Assembly (NCBI RefSeq): GCF_002355475.1
Contig: NZ_AP014862.1
Location: 248,001 to 312,000, forward strand
DNA: 64,000 bases
Direction: 5' to 3'
Source: Pseudomonas furukawaii
GTDB lineage: Bacteria; Pseudomonadota; Gammaproteobacteria; Pseudomonadales; Pseudomonadaceae
Under the pieces are notes generated by a model. That model was not told where the DNA came from and searched no databases. It saw only the letters and a list, made by a program, of their open reading frames with translations. The number at the start of each line of letters is the position of its first letter. Position 1 is the first letter of the stretch. Shown here piece after piece: positions 29,939-37,824 of the stretch. Both the position numbers and the translations under genes were made by a program.

Positions 29939-30235
29939 TCAGGAGGGCCGAGCGGTCAGGCCCGGCAGGTCGGGGAGGGTCCTGGGCTTCTGGATCCTGA
30001 TCCGTTTCTGGCGGTTGAGCTCGCCACTTTCCAGGCTCACCTGACTCTTGGCGACGCCGAAGGCCTCCGCCAGGAAGGCCATCAGGTGAGCGTTGGCCTT
30101 GCCATCCACCGGTGGCGCGGTGAGGCGGATCTTCAGGCGCTCGCCATGCAGCCCGGCGAACTCGTCACGGCTCGCCTTGGGCTGCAGGTGGCAGTCGAGG
30201 ATCAGGTCCTCGCCCGCCCAGCGATACCAGGTCAC
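29939..30235 (-). CDS. yggU: DUF167 / YggU family protein
   Basis: 98 residues with a GTG start: GTGA overlaps the TGA of yggT, giving translational coupling, and the protein then begins MTWYRWAGEDLILDCHLQP as in the family. The core LKIRLTAPPVDGKANAHLMAFLAEAFGVAKSQV is diagnostic. Function unknown. Last gene of the yggS-proC-yggT-yggU operon. Confidence 0.92.
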   Translation of the reverse strand: MTWYRWAGEDLILDCHLQPKASRDEFAGLHGERLKIRLTAPPVDGKANAHLMAFLAEAFGVAKSQVSLESGELNRQKRIRIQKPRTLPDLPGLTARPS

Positions 30236-30825
30236 AGGAAGGGGCTGAGGATCTGCGGCATGCCGGTCATCGCCGCCAGGTTGCCGATGACCAGCATGTC
30301 CAGCAGTTTCAGCGCTATGAAGGCGAAGATCGGCGAAATATCCAGGCCGCCCAGATTCGGCAGCAGCTTGCGGAAGGGCATCAGCAGCGGTTCGCAGAGC
30401 TGGTTCACCAGTTGGGCGCCGGGGTTGTGGCTGCCCGGGGCGACCCACGAAAGGATCACGCTGATGATCAGGGCGAAGAAGAACACCTTCAGGAACAGCG
30501 AAGTGACGCCGATGATGGACCAGATCAGCAGTTGCAACAGGTAGCCGCCGACGCCGTAGCCCATCAGGGTCAGGGTGACGATCATCAGCAGCAGCTGAAC
30601 CAGGATGGCCAGCACCAGGGAGGCGAGGTCGAGGCCGCCGAAGCCCGGGATGATCTTGCGCAGGGGATTGAGCAGCGGCTTGGTGGCGCGCACCACGAAC
30701 TGACTGAGGGGGTTGTAGAAGTCCGCCCGCACCAGTTGCAGGATGAAACGCAGCAGGACGATCAGCAGGTAGAGGCTGCCGAGGGTCTGGATCACATAGA
30801 TGGCGGCGGTGTTGAGTCCGGTCAT
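30232..30825 (-). CDS. yggT: YggT family inner-membrane protein
   Basis: 197 residues made of two YGGT repeats, each with two membrane helices and the pattern NPLLxPxRKxxPxxGGLDxxxxxA (visible twice). The family has been linked to osmotic tolerance and to division-associated membrane organisation; the exact role is unsettled. Fourteen bases downstream of proC. Confidence 0.93.
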   Translation of the reverse strand: MTGLNTAAIYVIQTLGSLYLLIVLLRFILQLVRADFYNPLSQFVVRATKPLLNPLRKIIPGFGGLDLASLVLAILVQLLLMIVTLTLMGYGVGGYLLQLLIWSIIGVTSLFLKVFFFALIISVILSWVAPGSHNPGAQLVNQLCEPLLMPFRKLLPNLGGLDISPIFAFIALKLLDMLVIGNLAAMTGMPQILSPFL

Positions 30826-30839
30826 CGAGAAAGGCTCCC

Positions 30840-31658
30840 TTATTGGCCCAGTTGTTCGGCCAGTTCTGCCGAGCGCCGGTCGGCGGCGTTCAGCGCCTGT
30901 TGCACCAGGGCTTCGAAGCCACCGGCCTGGAAGGTCTTGATCGCCGCTTCGGTGGTGCCGTTGGGCGAGGTCACCCGGCGGCGCAGTTCGGCGGCATCCA
31001 CATCGCTGGAAACCGCCATGCGGGCGGCGCCCAGGGCGGTCTGCAAGGTCAGTTGCTCGGCGGTCTCGCGGGGCAGGCCGAGCTTCTCGCCGGCGGCGGT
31101 CATGGCCTCCATCAGCAGGAAGAAATAGGCCGGGCCGCTACCGGAGACGGCGGTCACGGCGTCGATCAGCTTCTCGTCGTCCAGCCACAGCGCGATCCCC
31201 ACGGCGGCCAGCAGCTCGCCGGCCTGCTGGCGCTGGGTGGCGCTGACCTCGGCGTTGGCGAACAGGCCGCTGGCGCCCTGGCCCACCAGGGCCGGGGTGT
31301 TGGGCATGCAGCGCACGATGGGGCGCGGCCCCAGCCAGGCGGCCAGGCTGGCGCAGGTGATGCCGGCGGCGATGGACACCACCAACTGCCCGGGCTGAAG
31401 GCTCGGCGCCAGGGCCTGGCAGACGGCTTTCATCACCTGGGGCTTGATGGACAGCACGACGATGTCGGCATCCTTCACGGCCTCGGCGTTGTCGCCAAGG
31501 ACCTGGATGCCGTGTTCGGCGCTGACCTTGGCGCGTTGTTCGGCGCCGGGGTCGCTGGCGACGATGCGTTCGGCGTCGACGCCCTTGGCGCGCAGGCCGC
31601 CGATCAGGCTGGCGGCCATGTTGCCGGCGCCGATGAATGCGATGCGGGGAGTGCTCAT
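30840..31658 (-). CDS. proC: Pyrroline-5-carboxylate reductase
   Basis: 272 residues. Last step of proline synthesis, NAD(P)H-dependent. Rossmann motif FIGAGNMAASLIGGL at the N terminus, and the family signature around AVSGSGPAYFFLLMEAMTAAG plus VTSPNGTTEAAIKTF. Start MSTPRIAF preceded by a GGAAG site. Lies 14 bases after yggS. Confidence 0.97.
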   Translation of the reverse strand: MSTPRIAFIGAGNMAASLIGGLRAKGVDAERIVASDPGAEQRAKVSAEHGIQVLGDNAEAVKDADIVVLSIKPQVMKAVCQALAPSLQPGQLVVSIAAGITCASLAAWLGPRPIVRCMPNTPALVGQGASGLFANAEVSATQRQQAGELLAAVGIALWLDDEKLIDAVTAVSGSGPAYFFLLMEAMTAAGEKLGLPRETAEQLTLQTALGAARMAVSSDVDAAELRRRVTSPNGTTEAAIKTFQAGGFEALVQQALNAADRRSAELAEQLGQ

Positions 31659-31672
31659 GGAGGCTTCCTTAG

Positions 31673-32365
31673 TCAGTTCGCGGGCTGGCCGTAGTCGCGG
31701 GCACCGAACAGCGCGGTGCCGATGCGGACCCAGGTGGCGCCTTCGGAGATGGCGGCTTCGAGGTCGTGGCTCATGCCCATGGACAGGGTATCCAGGGAGG
31801 GGTTCAGGGCCGCCTGCAACTGGCGCAGGCGGGCGAAGGCGGCGTGCTGGGCGGCGACGTCCTCGGTGGGTTCGGGGATCGCCATCAGGCCGCGCAGGCG
31901 CAGGTTGGGCAGTTCCGCCACGGCGGCGGCCAGGGCCGGCAGTTCCTCCGGAGCGCAACCGGACTTGCTCGTCTCGCCGCTGACGTTCACCTGCAGGCAG
32001 ACGTTAAGCGGCGGCAACGCCGGCGGGCGCTGGGCGGAGAGGCGCTCGGCGATCTTCAGCCGATCCACCGAGTGCACCCAGTGGAAATGTTCGGCAATGG
32101 CTTTGGTCTTGTTGGACTGGATCGGACCGATGAAATGCCAGGTCAGGTCCAGGTCGCCCAGTTCGGCCTGCTTGGCCAGGGCTTCCTGCAGGTAGTTCTC
32201 GCCGAAATCGGTCACGCCGCAGGCGAAGGCCTCGCGGATGGCGGCGGCCGGTTTGGTCTTGCTCACGGCCAGCAGGCCGACGCTTGAATGTTCTCGCCCT
32301 GAGGCTTGCGCTGCCTCACGGATACGCGCGCGAACCTTTGCAATATTGTCTGCTATCGTGGACAT
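31673..32365 (-). CDS. yggS: YggS/PipY family PLP-binding homeostasis protein
   Basis: 230 residues, alanine-racemase N-terminal-type barrel. The PLP lysine is in LLAVSKTKP (residue ~36), and the phosphate-binding SMGMSHDLEAAISEGATWVRIGTALFG end is typical. It buffers pyridoxal phosphate; no catalytic reaction known. Divergent from pilT, first gene of the proC operon. Confidence 0.95.
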   Translation of the reverse strand: MSTIADNIAKVRARIREAAQASGREHSSVGLLAVSKTKPAAAIREAFACGVTDFGENYLQEALAKQAELGDLDLTWHFIGPIQSNKTKAIAEHFHWVHSVDRLKIAERLSAQRPPALPPLNVCLQVNVSGETSKSGCAPEELPALAAAVAELPNLRLRGLMAIPEPTEDVAAQHAAFARLRQLQAALNPSLDTLSMGMSHDLEAAISEGATWVRIGTALFGARDYGQPAN

Positions 32366-32530
32366 TACCTGCGCTCTACAGCCCGGCCTGAGTGGGGTCT
32401 GCGGCATTCTAACTGCCGCCGGAGAATGTAGCGAGCGACGGCCAGGCGGGTCGGCTTCCACTGCCCGGTGCCTGGCGCACGGAATTATTTCAGCGGTTCT
32501 CGGACCGTTTGCCTGGAATTGGGGAGTCCC

Positions 32531-33565
32531 ATGGACATTACCGAGCTGCTGGCCTTCAGTGCCAAGCAGGGCGCTTCGGACCTGCATCTCTCTGCCGGCC
32601 TGCCGCCCATGATTCGCGTCGACGGCGACGTCCGCCGGATCAACCTGCCGCCGCTGGATCACAAGCAGGTTCACGCGCTGATCTACGACATCATGAACGA
32701 CAAGCAGCGCAAGGATTACGAGGAGTTCCTGGAGACCGACTTCTCCTTCGAAGTCCCCGGCGTCGCGCGTTTCCGGGTCAACGCCTTCAACCAGAACCGC
32801 GGTGCGGGCGCGGTGTTCCGGACCATTCCCTCCAAGGTCCTCACCATGGAAGACCTGGGCATGGGCGAGATCTTCAAGAAGGTCTCCGACGTACCCCGTG
32901 GCCTGGTGCTGGTCACCGGGCCCACCGGTTCGGGCAAGTCCACCACGCTGGCAGCCATGCTCGACTACCTGAACAGCACCAAGTACCACCATATCCTCAC
33001 CGTGGAAGACCCCATCGAGTTCGTCCACGAGTCCAAGAAGTGCCTGATCAACCAGCGGGAAGTCCATCGCGACACCCTGGGCTTCAACGAGGCCCTGCGC
33101 TCGGCCCTGCGTGAGGACCCGGACATCATCCTGGTGGGCGAGATGCGCGACCTGGAGACCATCCGTCTGGCGCTGACCGCCGCGGAAACCGGCCACCTGG
33201 TATTCGGCACCCTGCACACCACCTCCGCCGCCAAGACCATCGACCGGGTCGTCGACGTGTTCCCGGCCGAGGAGAAGTCCATGGTGCGCTCCATGCTGTC
33301 CGAATCCCTCCAGGCGGTGATCTCCCAGACCCTGCTGAAGAAGATCGGCGGCGGTCGGGTAGCGGCCCACGAGATCATGATTGGCACCCCGGCGATCCGT
33401 AACCTGATCCGCGAGGACAAGGTGGCGCAGATGTACTCCGCCATCCAGACCGGCGGCTCTCTCGGCATGCAGACTCTCGACATGTGCCTCAAGAGCCTGG
33501 TGGCCAAGGGACTGGTCAGCCGCGAAAGCGCGCGGGAAAAGGCCAAGAGCCCGGAAAACTTCTGA
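32531..33565 (+). CDS. pilT: Type IV pilus retraction ATPase PilT
   Basis: 344-residue hexameric ATPase that depolymerises type IV pili for twitching motility. N-terminal PAS-like domain, Walker A GPTGSGKSTTLA (~131), Asp box and Walker B ILVGEMRD, His box GHLVFGTLHTTSAAKTIDR, and the C-terminal AIRNLIREDK motif. The ATG before DITELLAFS was chosen from the GGGGAG site and family length. Followed by pilU. Confidence 0.98.
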   Translation: MDITELLAFSAKQGASDLHLSAGLPPMIRVDGDVRRINLPPLDHKQVHALIYDIMNDKQRKDYEEFLETDFSFEVPGVARFRVNAFNQNRGAGAVFRTIPSKVLTMEDLGMGEIFKKVSDVPRGLVLVTGPTGSGKSTTLAAMLDYLNSTKYHHILTVEDPIEFVHESKKCLINQREVHRDTLGFNEALRSALREDPDIILVGEMRDLETIRLALTAAETGHLVFGTLHTTSAAKTIDRVVDVFPAEEKSMVRSMLSESLQAVISQTLLKKIGGGRVAAHEIMIGTPAIRNLIREDKVAQMYSAIQTGGSLGMQTLDMCLKSLVAKGLVSRESAREKAKSPENF

Positions 33566-33604
33566 ACCGCCTGAGCGGCGCCGGACCATTACAGCGAGAA
33601 CGCC

Positions 33605-34750
33605 ATGGAATTCGAGAAACTGCTGCGCCTGATGGTGGAAAAGGGAGCGTCCGACCTGTTCGTCACGGCCGGTGTGCCGCCGTCGATGAAGGTCAACGGC
33701 AAGATCATGCCGGTCAGCAAGAACGCCATGTCGCCGGAAATGACCCGTGAGACGGTGCTGGGCGTGATGAACGAGCAGCAGCGTCGCGACTTCGCCCAGC
33801 ACCACGAATGCAACTTCGCCATCAGCGCCCGGGGCATTGGCCGCTTCCGTGTGAGCGCCTTCTACCAGCGCAACCTGGTGGGCATGGTGCTGCGCCGCAT
33901 CGAGACTTCCATCCCCACCATCGATGAGCTGAAGCTGCCGGAGGTCCTGAAGAAGCTGGCGCTGACCAAGCGTGGCCTGGTGCTGTTCGTCGGCGCCACC
34001 GGCACCGGCAAGTCCACCTCGCTGGCGGCGATGATCGGCCACCGCAACAAGAACAGCAGCGGGCACATCATCTCCATCGAGGACCCCATCGAGTTCATCC
34101 ACCAGCACCAGAACTGCATCGTCACCCAGCGCGAGGTGGGACTGGACACCGAGTCCTTCGAGGTGGCCCTGAAGAACACCCTGCGCCAGGCGCCGGACGT
34201 GATCCTCATCGGCGAGGTGCGGACCCGCGAAACCATGGACCACGCCATCGCCTTCGCCGAGACCGGCCACCTTTGCCTCGCCACCCTCCACGCCAACAAC
34301 GCCAACCAGGCGCTGGACCGCATCATCAACTTCTTCCCCGCCGACCGGCAGCAACAGGTGTGGATGGACCTGTCGCTGAACCTCAAGGCCATCGTCGCCC
34401 AGCAACTGGTGCCGACCCCCGACGGCAAGGGCCGCCGCGCGGTGATCGAGGTGCTGATCAACACCCCGCTGGCGGCGGACCTGATCCGCAAGGGTGAGGT
34501 GCACGAGCTCAAGCCGTTGATGAAGCGCTCCACCGAGCAGGGCATGCAGACCTTCGACCAGGCGCTCTACAACCTCTATGCCCAGGGCGAGATCACCTAC
34601 GAGGACGCGCTGCTCCACGCCGATTCGGCCAACGACCTGCGCCTGATGATCAAGCTCGACTCGGAGACCGACGGCGAACACCTGCAGCACATGAGCGAAG
34701 GGCTGTCGCTGCAGGTGTCCGAAGAGGACCCGGGGCGTCGGTTCCGCTAA
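33605..34750 (+). CDS. pilU: Type IV pilus retraction ATPase PilU
   Basis: 381 residues, PilT paralogue that assists high-force retraction. Walker A GATGTGKSTSLA, Walker B ILIGEVRT, His box GHLCLATLHANNANQALDR, and a C-terminal tail (…VSEEDPGRRFR) longer than PilT. Thirty-nine bases after pilT, same operon, ending at a strong terminator. Confidence 0.97.
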   Translation: MEFEKLLRLMVEKGASDLFVTAGVPPSMKVNGKIMPVSKNAMSPEMTRETVLGVMNEQQRRDFAQHHECNFAISARGIGRFRVSAFYQRNLVGMVLRRIETSIPTIDELKLPEVLKKLALTKRGLVLFVGATGTGKSTSLAAMIGHRNKNSSGHIISIEDPIEFIHQHQNCIVTQREVGLDTESFEVALKNTLRQAPDVILIGEVRTRETMDHAIAFAETGHLCLATLHANNANQALDRIINFFPADRQQQVWMDLSLNLKAIVAQQLVPTPDGKGRRAVIEVLINTPLAADLIRKGEVHELKPLMKRSTEQGMQTFDQALYNLYAQGEITYEDALLHADSANDLRLMIKLDSETDGEHLQHMSEGLSLQVSEEDPGRRFR

Positions 34751-34766
34751 GCTCTGCGCTCCCTTG

Positions 34767-34792
34767 AAGAAGCCCGCCTCGGCGGGCTTCTT
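34767..34792 (+). terminator. Intrinsic terminator of pilTU
   Basis: A 12-bp stem AAGAAGCCCGCC / GGCGGGCTTCTT with a two-base loop and a short T-run. Confidence 0.8.
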
Positions 34793-34854
34793 TGCGCCGG
34801 CGGGCGTCAGGCCGCGCCGGCCCCAGCCATCACCCACCGCCTGCAGGAGGCAGC

Positions 34855-35250
34855 ATGAATACCCGCCTGGACACTCACAGCAAGGTCATCGGCTATCTGT
34901 TGTGGATCTTCGGATTCCTCGGTTCCCACCGCTTCTACTACGGCAAGCCGGTGACCGGGACTATCTGGTTCTTCACCCTCGGCCTGTTCTTCATCGGCTG
35001 GATCATCGACCTCTTCCTGATCCCCTCCATGGACCGCGAGGCTTCCCTGCGCTTCAACGCCGGCCAGTACGACTACAACGTCGCCTGGATCCTGCTGACC
35101 TTCCTCGGCATCTTCGGCGTTCACCGCATGTACCAGGGCAAGTGGATCAGCGGCATCCTCTACCTGCTCACCGGCGGCTTCTTCCTGCTGGGCGTGCTCT
35201 ACGACTTCTGGACCCTGAACTCCCAGATATCGGTGCTGAACGCGCGCTGA
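34855..35250 (+). CDS. TM2 domain-containing membrane protein (two TM2 repeats)
   Basis: 131 residues with two repeats of the TM2 pattern: GYLLWIFGFLGSHRFYYGKPVTG and WILLTFLGIFGVHRMYQGKWISG, each followed by a second helix ending in a Asp/Trp-rich turn (IIDLFLIP, LYDFWTL). Four membrane helices in all. Function of bacterial TM2 proteins is unknown. An AGGAGG site precedes the ATG. Confidence 0.9.
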   Translation: MNTRLDTHSKVIGYLLWIFGFLGSHRFYYGKPVTGTIWFFTLGLFFIGWIIDLFLIPSMDREASLRFNAGQYDYNVAWILLTFLGIFGVHRMYQGKWISGILYLLTGGFFLLGVLYDFWTLNSQISVLNAR

Positions 35251-35260
35251 GGCACTCACT

Positions 35261-35284
35261 CGGCCGCAAGCCAGGTTGCGGCCG
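35261..35284. repeat. Inverted repeat between convergent genes
   Basis: CGGCCGCAA (35261-35269) pairs with TTGCGGCCG (35276-35284). Lies between the convergent TM2 gene and a small exported-protein gene; may serve as a two-way terminator although no T-run follows. Confidence 0.45.
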
Positions 35285-35357
35285 ATGCTCCAGAAGCGAA
35301 GCTGAACGCTCTCCTGGCAACGGGAACAGGCGAAACTCTAACGCCGGACAGCGCTCT

Positions 35358-35681
35358 TCAAGTGGAGGGCTTGTTGCGGCGATGGTTGAATGCCTCGATA
35401 CACTCCGGCAGTTCATGGTGCCTGGGCGAGCCGCCGATTCGGTTCGCATCGAACCTCTCCGCCCGGCGCTTGCAGGTCTCGACGGTTGCGGTGCCGCGTT
35501 TTGCATTGATGCATTCGTTGAAGATATTGCCTTTCTCCCGGTCAAGCAGAACCTGGCGTGCTGCTTCGCAGCGTTTGTCCAGCTGCTCCTGTCGGGCGAA
35601 GAAGGCTTTCTTGTCCTTCTCGAAAGTTGCCGCCTGCGCGCCGATGGTGAACAGCGCCAGGAGTAGCGGAAGTCGCTTCAT
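35358..35681 (-). CDS. Small exported protein, unknown function
   Basis: 107 residues with a signal peptide (LPLLLALFTIGAQA|A). The mature part is charged and helical with four cysteines (KRCEA, NECIN, ETCKR, PECIE) spaced as if forming two disulfides. I do not recognise a family. It lies at the left edge of the RHS region and may be native chromosome or island. Confidence 0.75.
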   Translation of the reverse strand: MKRLPLLLALFTIGAQAATFEKDKKAFFARQEQLDKRCEAARQVLLDREKGNIFNECINAKRGTATVETCKRRAERFDANRIGGSPRHHELPECIEAFNHRRNKPST

Positions 35682-36162
35682 TGCACGGCCTCGAGTCGTG
35701 TTTAAGTGTCGGGCTACTGGTGAGTTCTTGTATGTATGTGCCCATCCGGCACCACAAAAAGATCAAAAATTAGGTTTTGAAATTTCTGTGCGTGTCGCTT
35801 CCTGTGGATATTTTGTGGTGCATGGATAACCAGCGCTCCAGGTGCGGGTCGTAGTTGCGGGCTTGCATATAAACCAAGCCGCTGCTGCCGTCTTGGGAAG
35901 GTCTGAGGTTAGCCAGAAACGCATGGCTACTTCAGGCCTTTCCTAGCATGGCATTATGAATGCTGCTTTGTAAGTTGATTTCATCGGGCGTTTACTCCAA
36001 AGTTCTGACGGGTGTGCTATCTGGTTTGGCTTTCTTTGTGGTCTCTGTTCTATGGTGTTAATCCTGTATTTCGAGTCGTTCAGGTACTTTGTTTTGGTTT
36101 CTGGCTTATTTTTTATAATGGTAATTCCATATGGCCTGGAGCATCTATTTGCATTTTTTGAA
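35682..36162. other. A+T-rich gap at the left end of the RHS region
   Basis: No convincing gene. It holds the RHS remnant at 35819-35899 and, on the plus strand, a 51-codon hydrophobic open frame starting at 36052 and overlapping the next gene antisense; without a ribosome site it is not called. The base composition is far lower in G+C than in the flanks, like the toxin ends of this locus, and suggests decayed toxin or immunity DNA. Confidence 0.5.
35819..35899 (-). pseudogene. Short remnant of an RHS core
   Basis: Read on the minus strand this gives QDGSSGLVYMQARNYDPHLE and then RWLSMH, a fragment of the RHS-associated core, about three-quarters identical at the base level to the two longer copies in this window. 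No start, no toxin end. It marks a third, older tip. Confidence 0.75.
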
Positions 36163-36384
36163 CTACCAATTGGGACTGTCTTTTTGAGCTTTTCTCACTG
36201 CGTCTAGCCAATCCTCCCATGCTGCTGGATCAGCCGGGCCAGCACCATCTGACCAAATAGTCCAATCCATCGAACCAAGCATGGCCCCAATATCATCTGA
36301 CTTTGTTAGTGAGTACTCATGCTCAAGAAAATAGAACATCGCGCAGAAAGCTTGTTTGGGAGTCAGGTTTTTTTCACTCTCCAT
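36163..36384 (-). CDS. Probable immunity protein for the orphan tip
   Basis: 73 residues, acidic (many Asp/Glu, motif PADPAAWEDWLDAV), no signal peptide, hence cytoplasmic. It begins 11 bases before the end of the orphan toxin frame, the tight coupling usual for toxin-immunity pairs. No family recognised. A cytoplasmic location implies that the toxin acts inside the target cell, for example on RNA or DNA. Confidence 0.6.
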   Translation of the reverse strand: MESEKNLTPKQAFCAMFYFLEHEYSLTKSDDIGAMLGSMDWTIWSDGAGPADPAAWEDWLDAVRKAQKDSPNW

Positions 36385-37197
36385 CTTTATTTCCCCTGGG
36401 TTTAAGTGAGGTCAGGCCTCTTTCGGAGTCATAAGTCCTTGGGGTCTTATTGGTTCCGCCATTAATAACCTGATTGCCTCGATACTGAACCAATGCTTGA
36501 CTGCCGTCTGGCAATGTCTCTGCAGCCCACGTATTGCCGTGACGATCACCTCCAAGCACGGATTTCTTATCATTAGCCAGTTTGGTTATTAGTTCGCGAT
36601 TGGCTGGAGTATCTGTAAGGTGCCCCTCAGCTTCTCTAAAGATATGACCTATTCGGCTTTCTGATATTGCTACTGTTGCTTTTTCACTTTTAGCGAGTAT
36701 ATACCCTCGCCTAAGCACGTTCCCAACCCCCAGACCTATCACATGCGCGGCAGCGGCCTTTCCGGCTTCGACTAATGCGGCGTCCGTTCCTCCTGTCTGG
36801 TATTCCGAGTAAATGCCGTGGCCGGTCAGGCCGATATCGAGCCCCACTAGCACCGCCATGGCCCATTGCCCATCCGGATCCACGTAGCGATACGGGTTGT
36901 TCAGCCCATAGGCATAGCGGTTGAAGCTTCCGGGCACCTCCTCCTGGGGCCCGGCCGGGTCCATGGCGAGGAAGCGACCCAGTTGCGGGTCGTAGTAGCG
37001 GGCCTGCATATAGACCAGGCCGCTGCTGCCGTCTTGCACGTGTCCGGTGTATCCCGGGCTGCCGTAAGGGGTATCAGCGGGATTCTCCTGGCGCTCGCCA
37101 TAGGGGCGGTAATGTGCACGCTAGAGGAGTTCGTTGCGCTCGTCGGTGGCGGCGGCCGGTGAGCCCAGGTGATAAGCCTGCCCATGAGAAACTCCAT
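36374..37197 (-). pseudogene. Orphan RHS tip with a distinct toxin end, frameshifted near its start
   Basis: A second copy of the tip gene at 37825-38721. The original start (MEFLMGRLIT) is present, but a 79-bp deletion at a 5-bp AGGTG direct repeat removes most of the signal peptide and shifts the frame; the core reads on correctly from about 37039 (GTG codon, no ribosome site). The core (GLVYMQARYYDPQLGRFLAM, then NRYAYGLNNPYRYVDPDG) is nearly identical to the other copy up to GYILAK, after which ~106 unrelated residues follow (IGHIFREAEGHLTDTPANRE … NTWAAETLPDG). That end resembles tips I remember from CdiA-like toxins, possibly RNases, but this is uncertain. Silent unless joined by recombination. 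Confidence 0.75.
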
Positions 37198-37302
37198 TTC
37201 GCTTGTCCCTTATTTCGGGGAAACCAGTCTCAGGTAGACCGGGACAGGCGCATTGGCATAAGTGGGAAGGTTGGCGCAGGTGGTGCCGGCAGGAACGTTG
37301 TA
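36693..37302 (-). repeat. Direct repeat copy A (orphan RHS module)
   Basis: 610 bases nearly identical to copy B (38138-38826) apart from a 79-bp deletion around 37166-37171 and a few substitutions. It spans the end of the four-cysteine gene, the intergenic region and the conserved RHS core, and stops exactly where the toxin ends begin to differ. Confidence 0.9.
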
Positions 37303-37380
37303 ATTGATCCCGAGTGTTGCATCTTCCTTGAATACCATGCTGGTGAGCGAGGGCCAGTGGGAGTGGATGATCGAGTTTAA
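37210..37380 (-). pseudogene. 3' fragment of the four-cysteine secreted protein gene
   Basis: Encodes the last ~53 residues of the 115-residue protein at 38734-39081. The final 29 residues (YNVPAGTTCANLPTYANAPV onward) are identical; the part before differs at about a third of positions, so the fragment derives from a related rather than identical gene. No signal peptide or start remains. Confidence 0.8.
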
Positions 37381-37450
37381 GTTCTGACGCAATAAACTCG
37401 CCCCCTTTTCGGACGGCTGGTTTTTTGTTGAATGTTATTGATTTTGATAT

Positions 37451-37816
37451 TTAATTTGGTCTGAAGTAAATGTTTTCGCAGTCCACCTCTACGACTCCCC
37501 AGTCCCCTGATAGAGTACAAAGTCGATTTTCTATTGTGAATGTGTCGATGTTTCCGAGGTCGGTTTCTTTTGCGCTGTCGGTATTTATATTTTTGCTCTT
37601 TTTGATCCATCTAATAAAGTGTGCGCCATGAAATTCTAGTGTTGCTATTTTGTAGCAGTACTGTTCTTCGGGGTTTGGTGGCGTAAAAAATGGGTTTTTT
37701 TCAGTAAGAACGGCCTCTAGTCTAAAGATTAGTTTGTCAATTGTTTCCTCTATTTCAAGTACGTAGCTATCTTCGAGGTAAACTTCTTTTAGTGCTTCAA
37801 TTTCATGATAATTCAT
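37451..37816 (-). CDS. Probable immunity protein for RHS tip B
   Basis: 121 residues, A+T-rich gene starting eight bases after the tip B stop. Acidic, no signal peptide or membrane segment; contains EEQYCYKIATLEFHGAHFIRW and ends in VDCENIYFRPN. Unrecognised family. Position, size, composition and lack of relatives in the flanking core argue for an immunity role. Confidence 0.65.
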   Translation of the reverse strand: MNYHEIEALKEVYLEDSYVLEIEETIDKLIFRLEAVLTEKNPFFTPPNPEEQYCYKIATLEFHGAHFIRWIKKSKNINTDSAKETDLGNIDTFTIENRLCTLSGDWGVVEVDCENIYFRPN

Positions 37817-37824
37817 GCTGTAGC

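Noticed and set aside
31673-34837. A 1054-codon open frame on the minus strand running antisense through pilT and pilU into yggS
   Set aside because: Only the last 230 codons encode YggS. The rest is a stop-free shadow of the high-G+C pilT/pilU genes, with no family features.
36052-36207. 51-codon hydrophobic plus-strand frame
   Set aside because: No ribosome site, antisense overlap with the immunity gene, and no homology recognised; kept only as debris in the gap entry.
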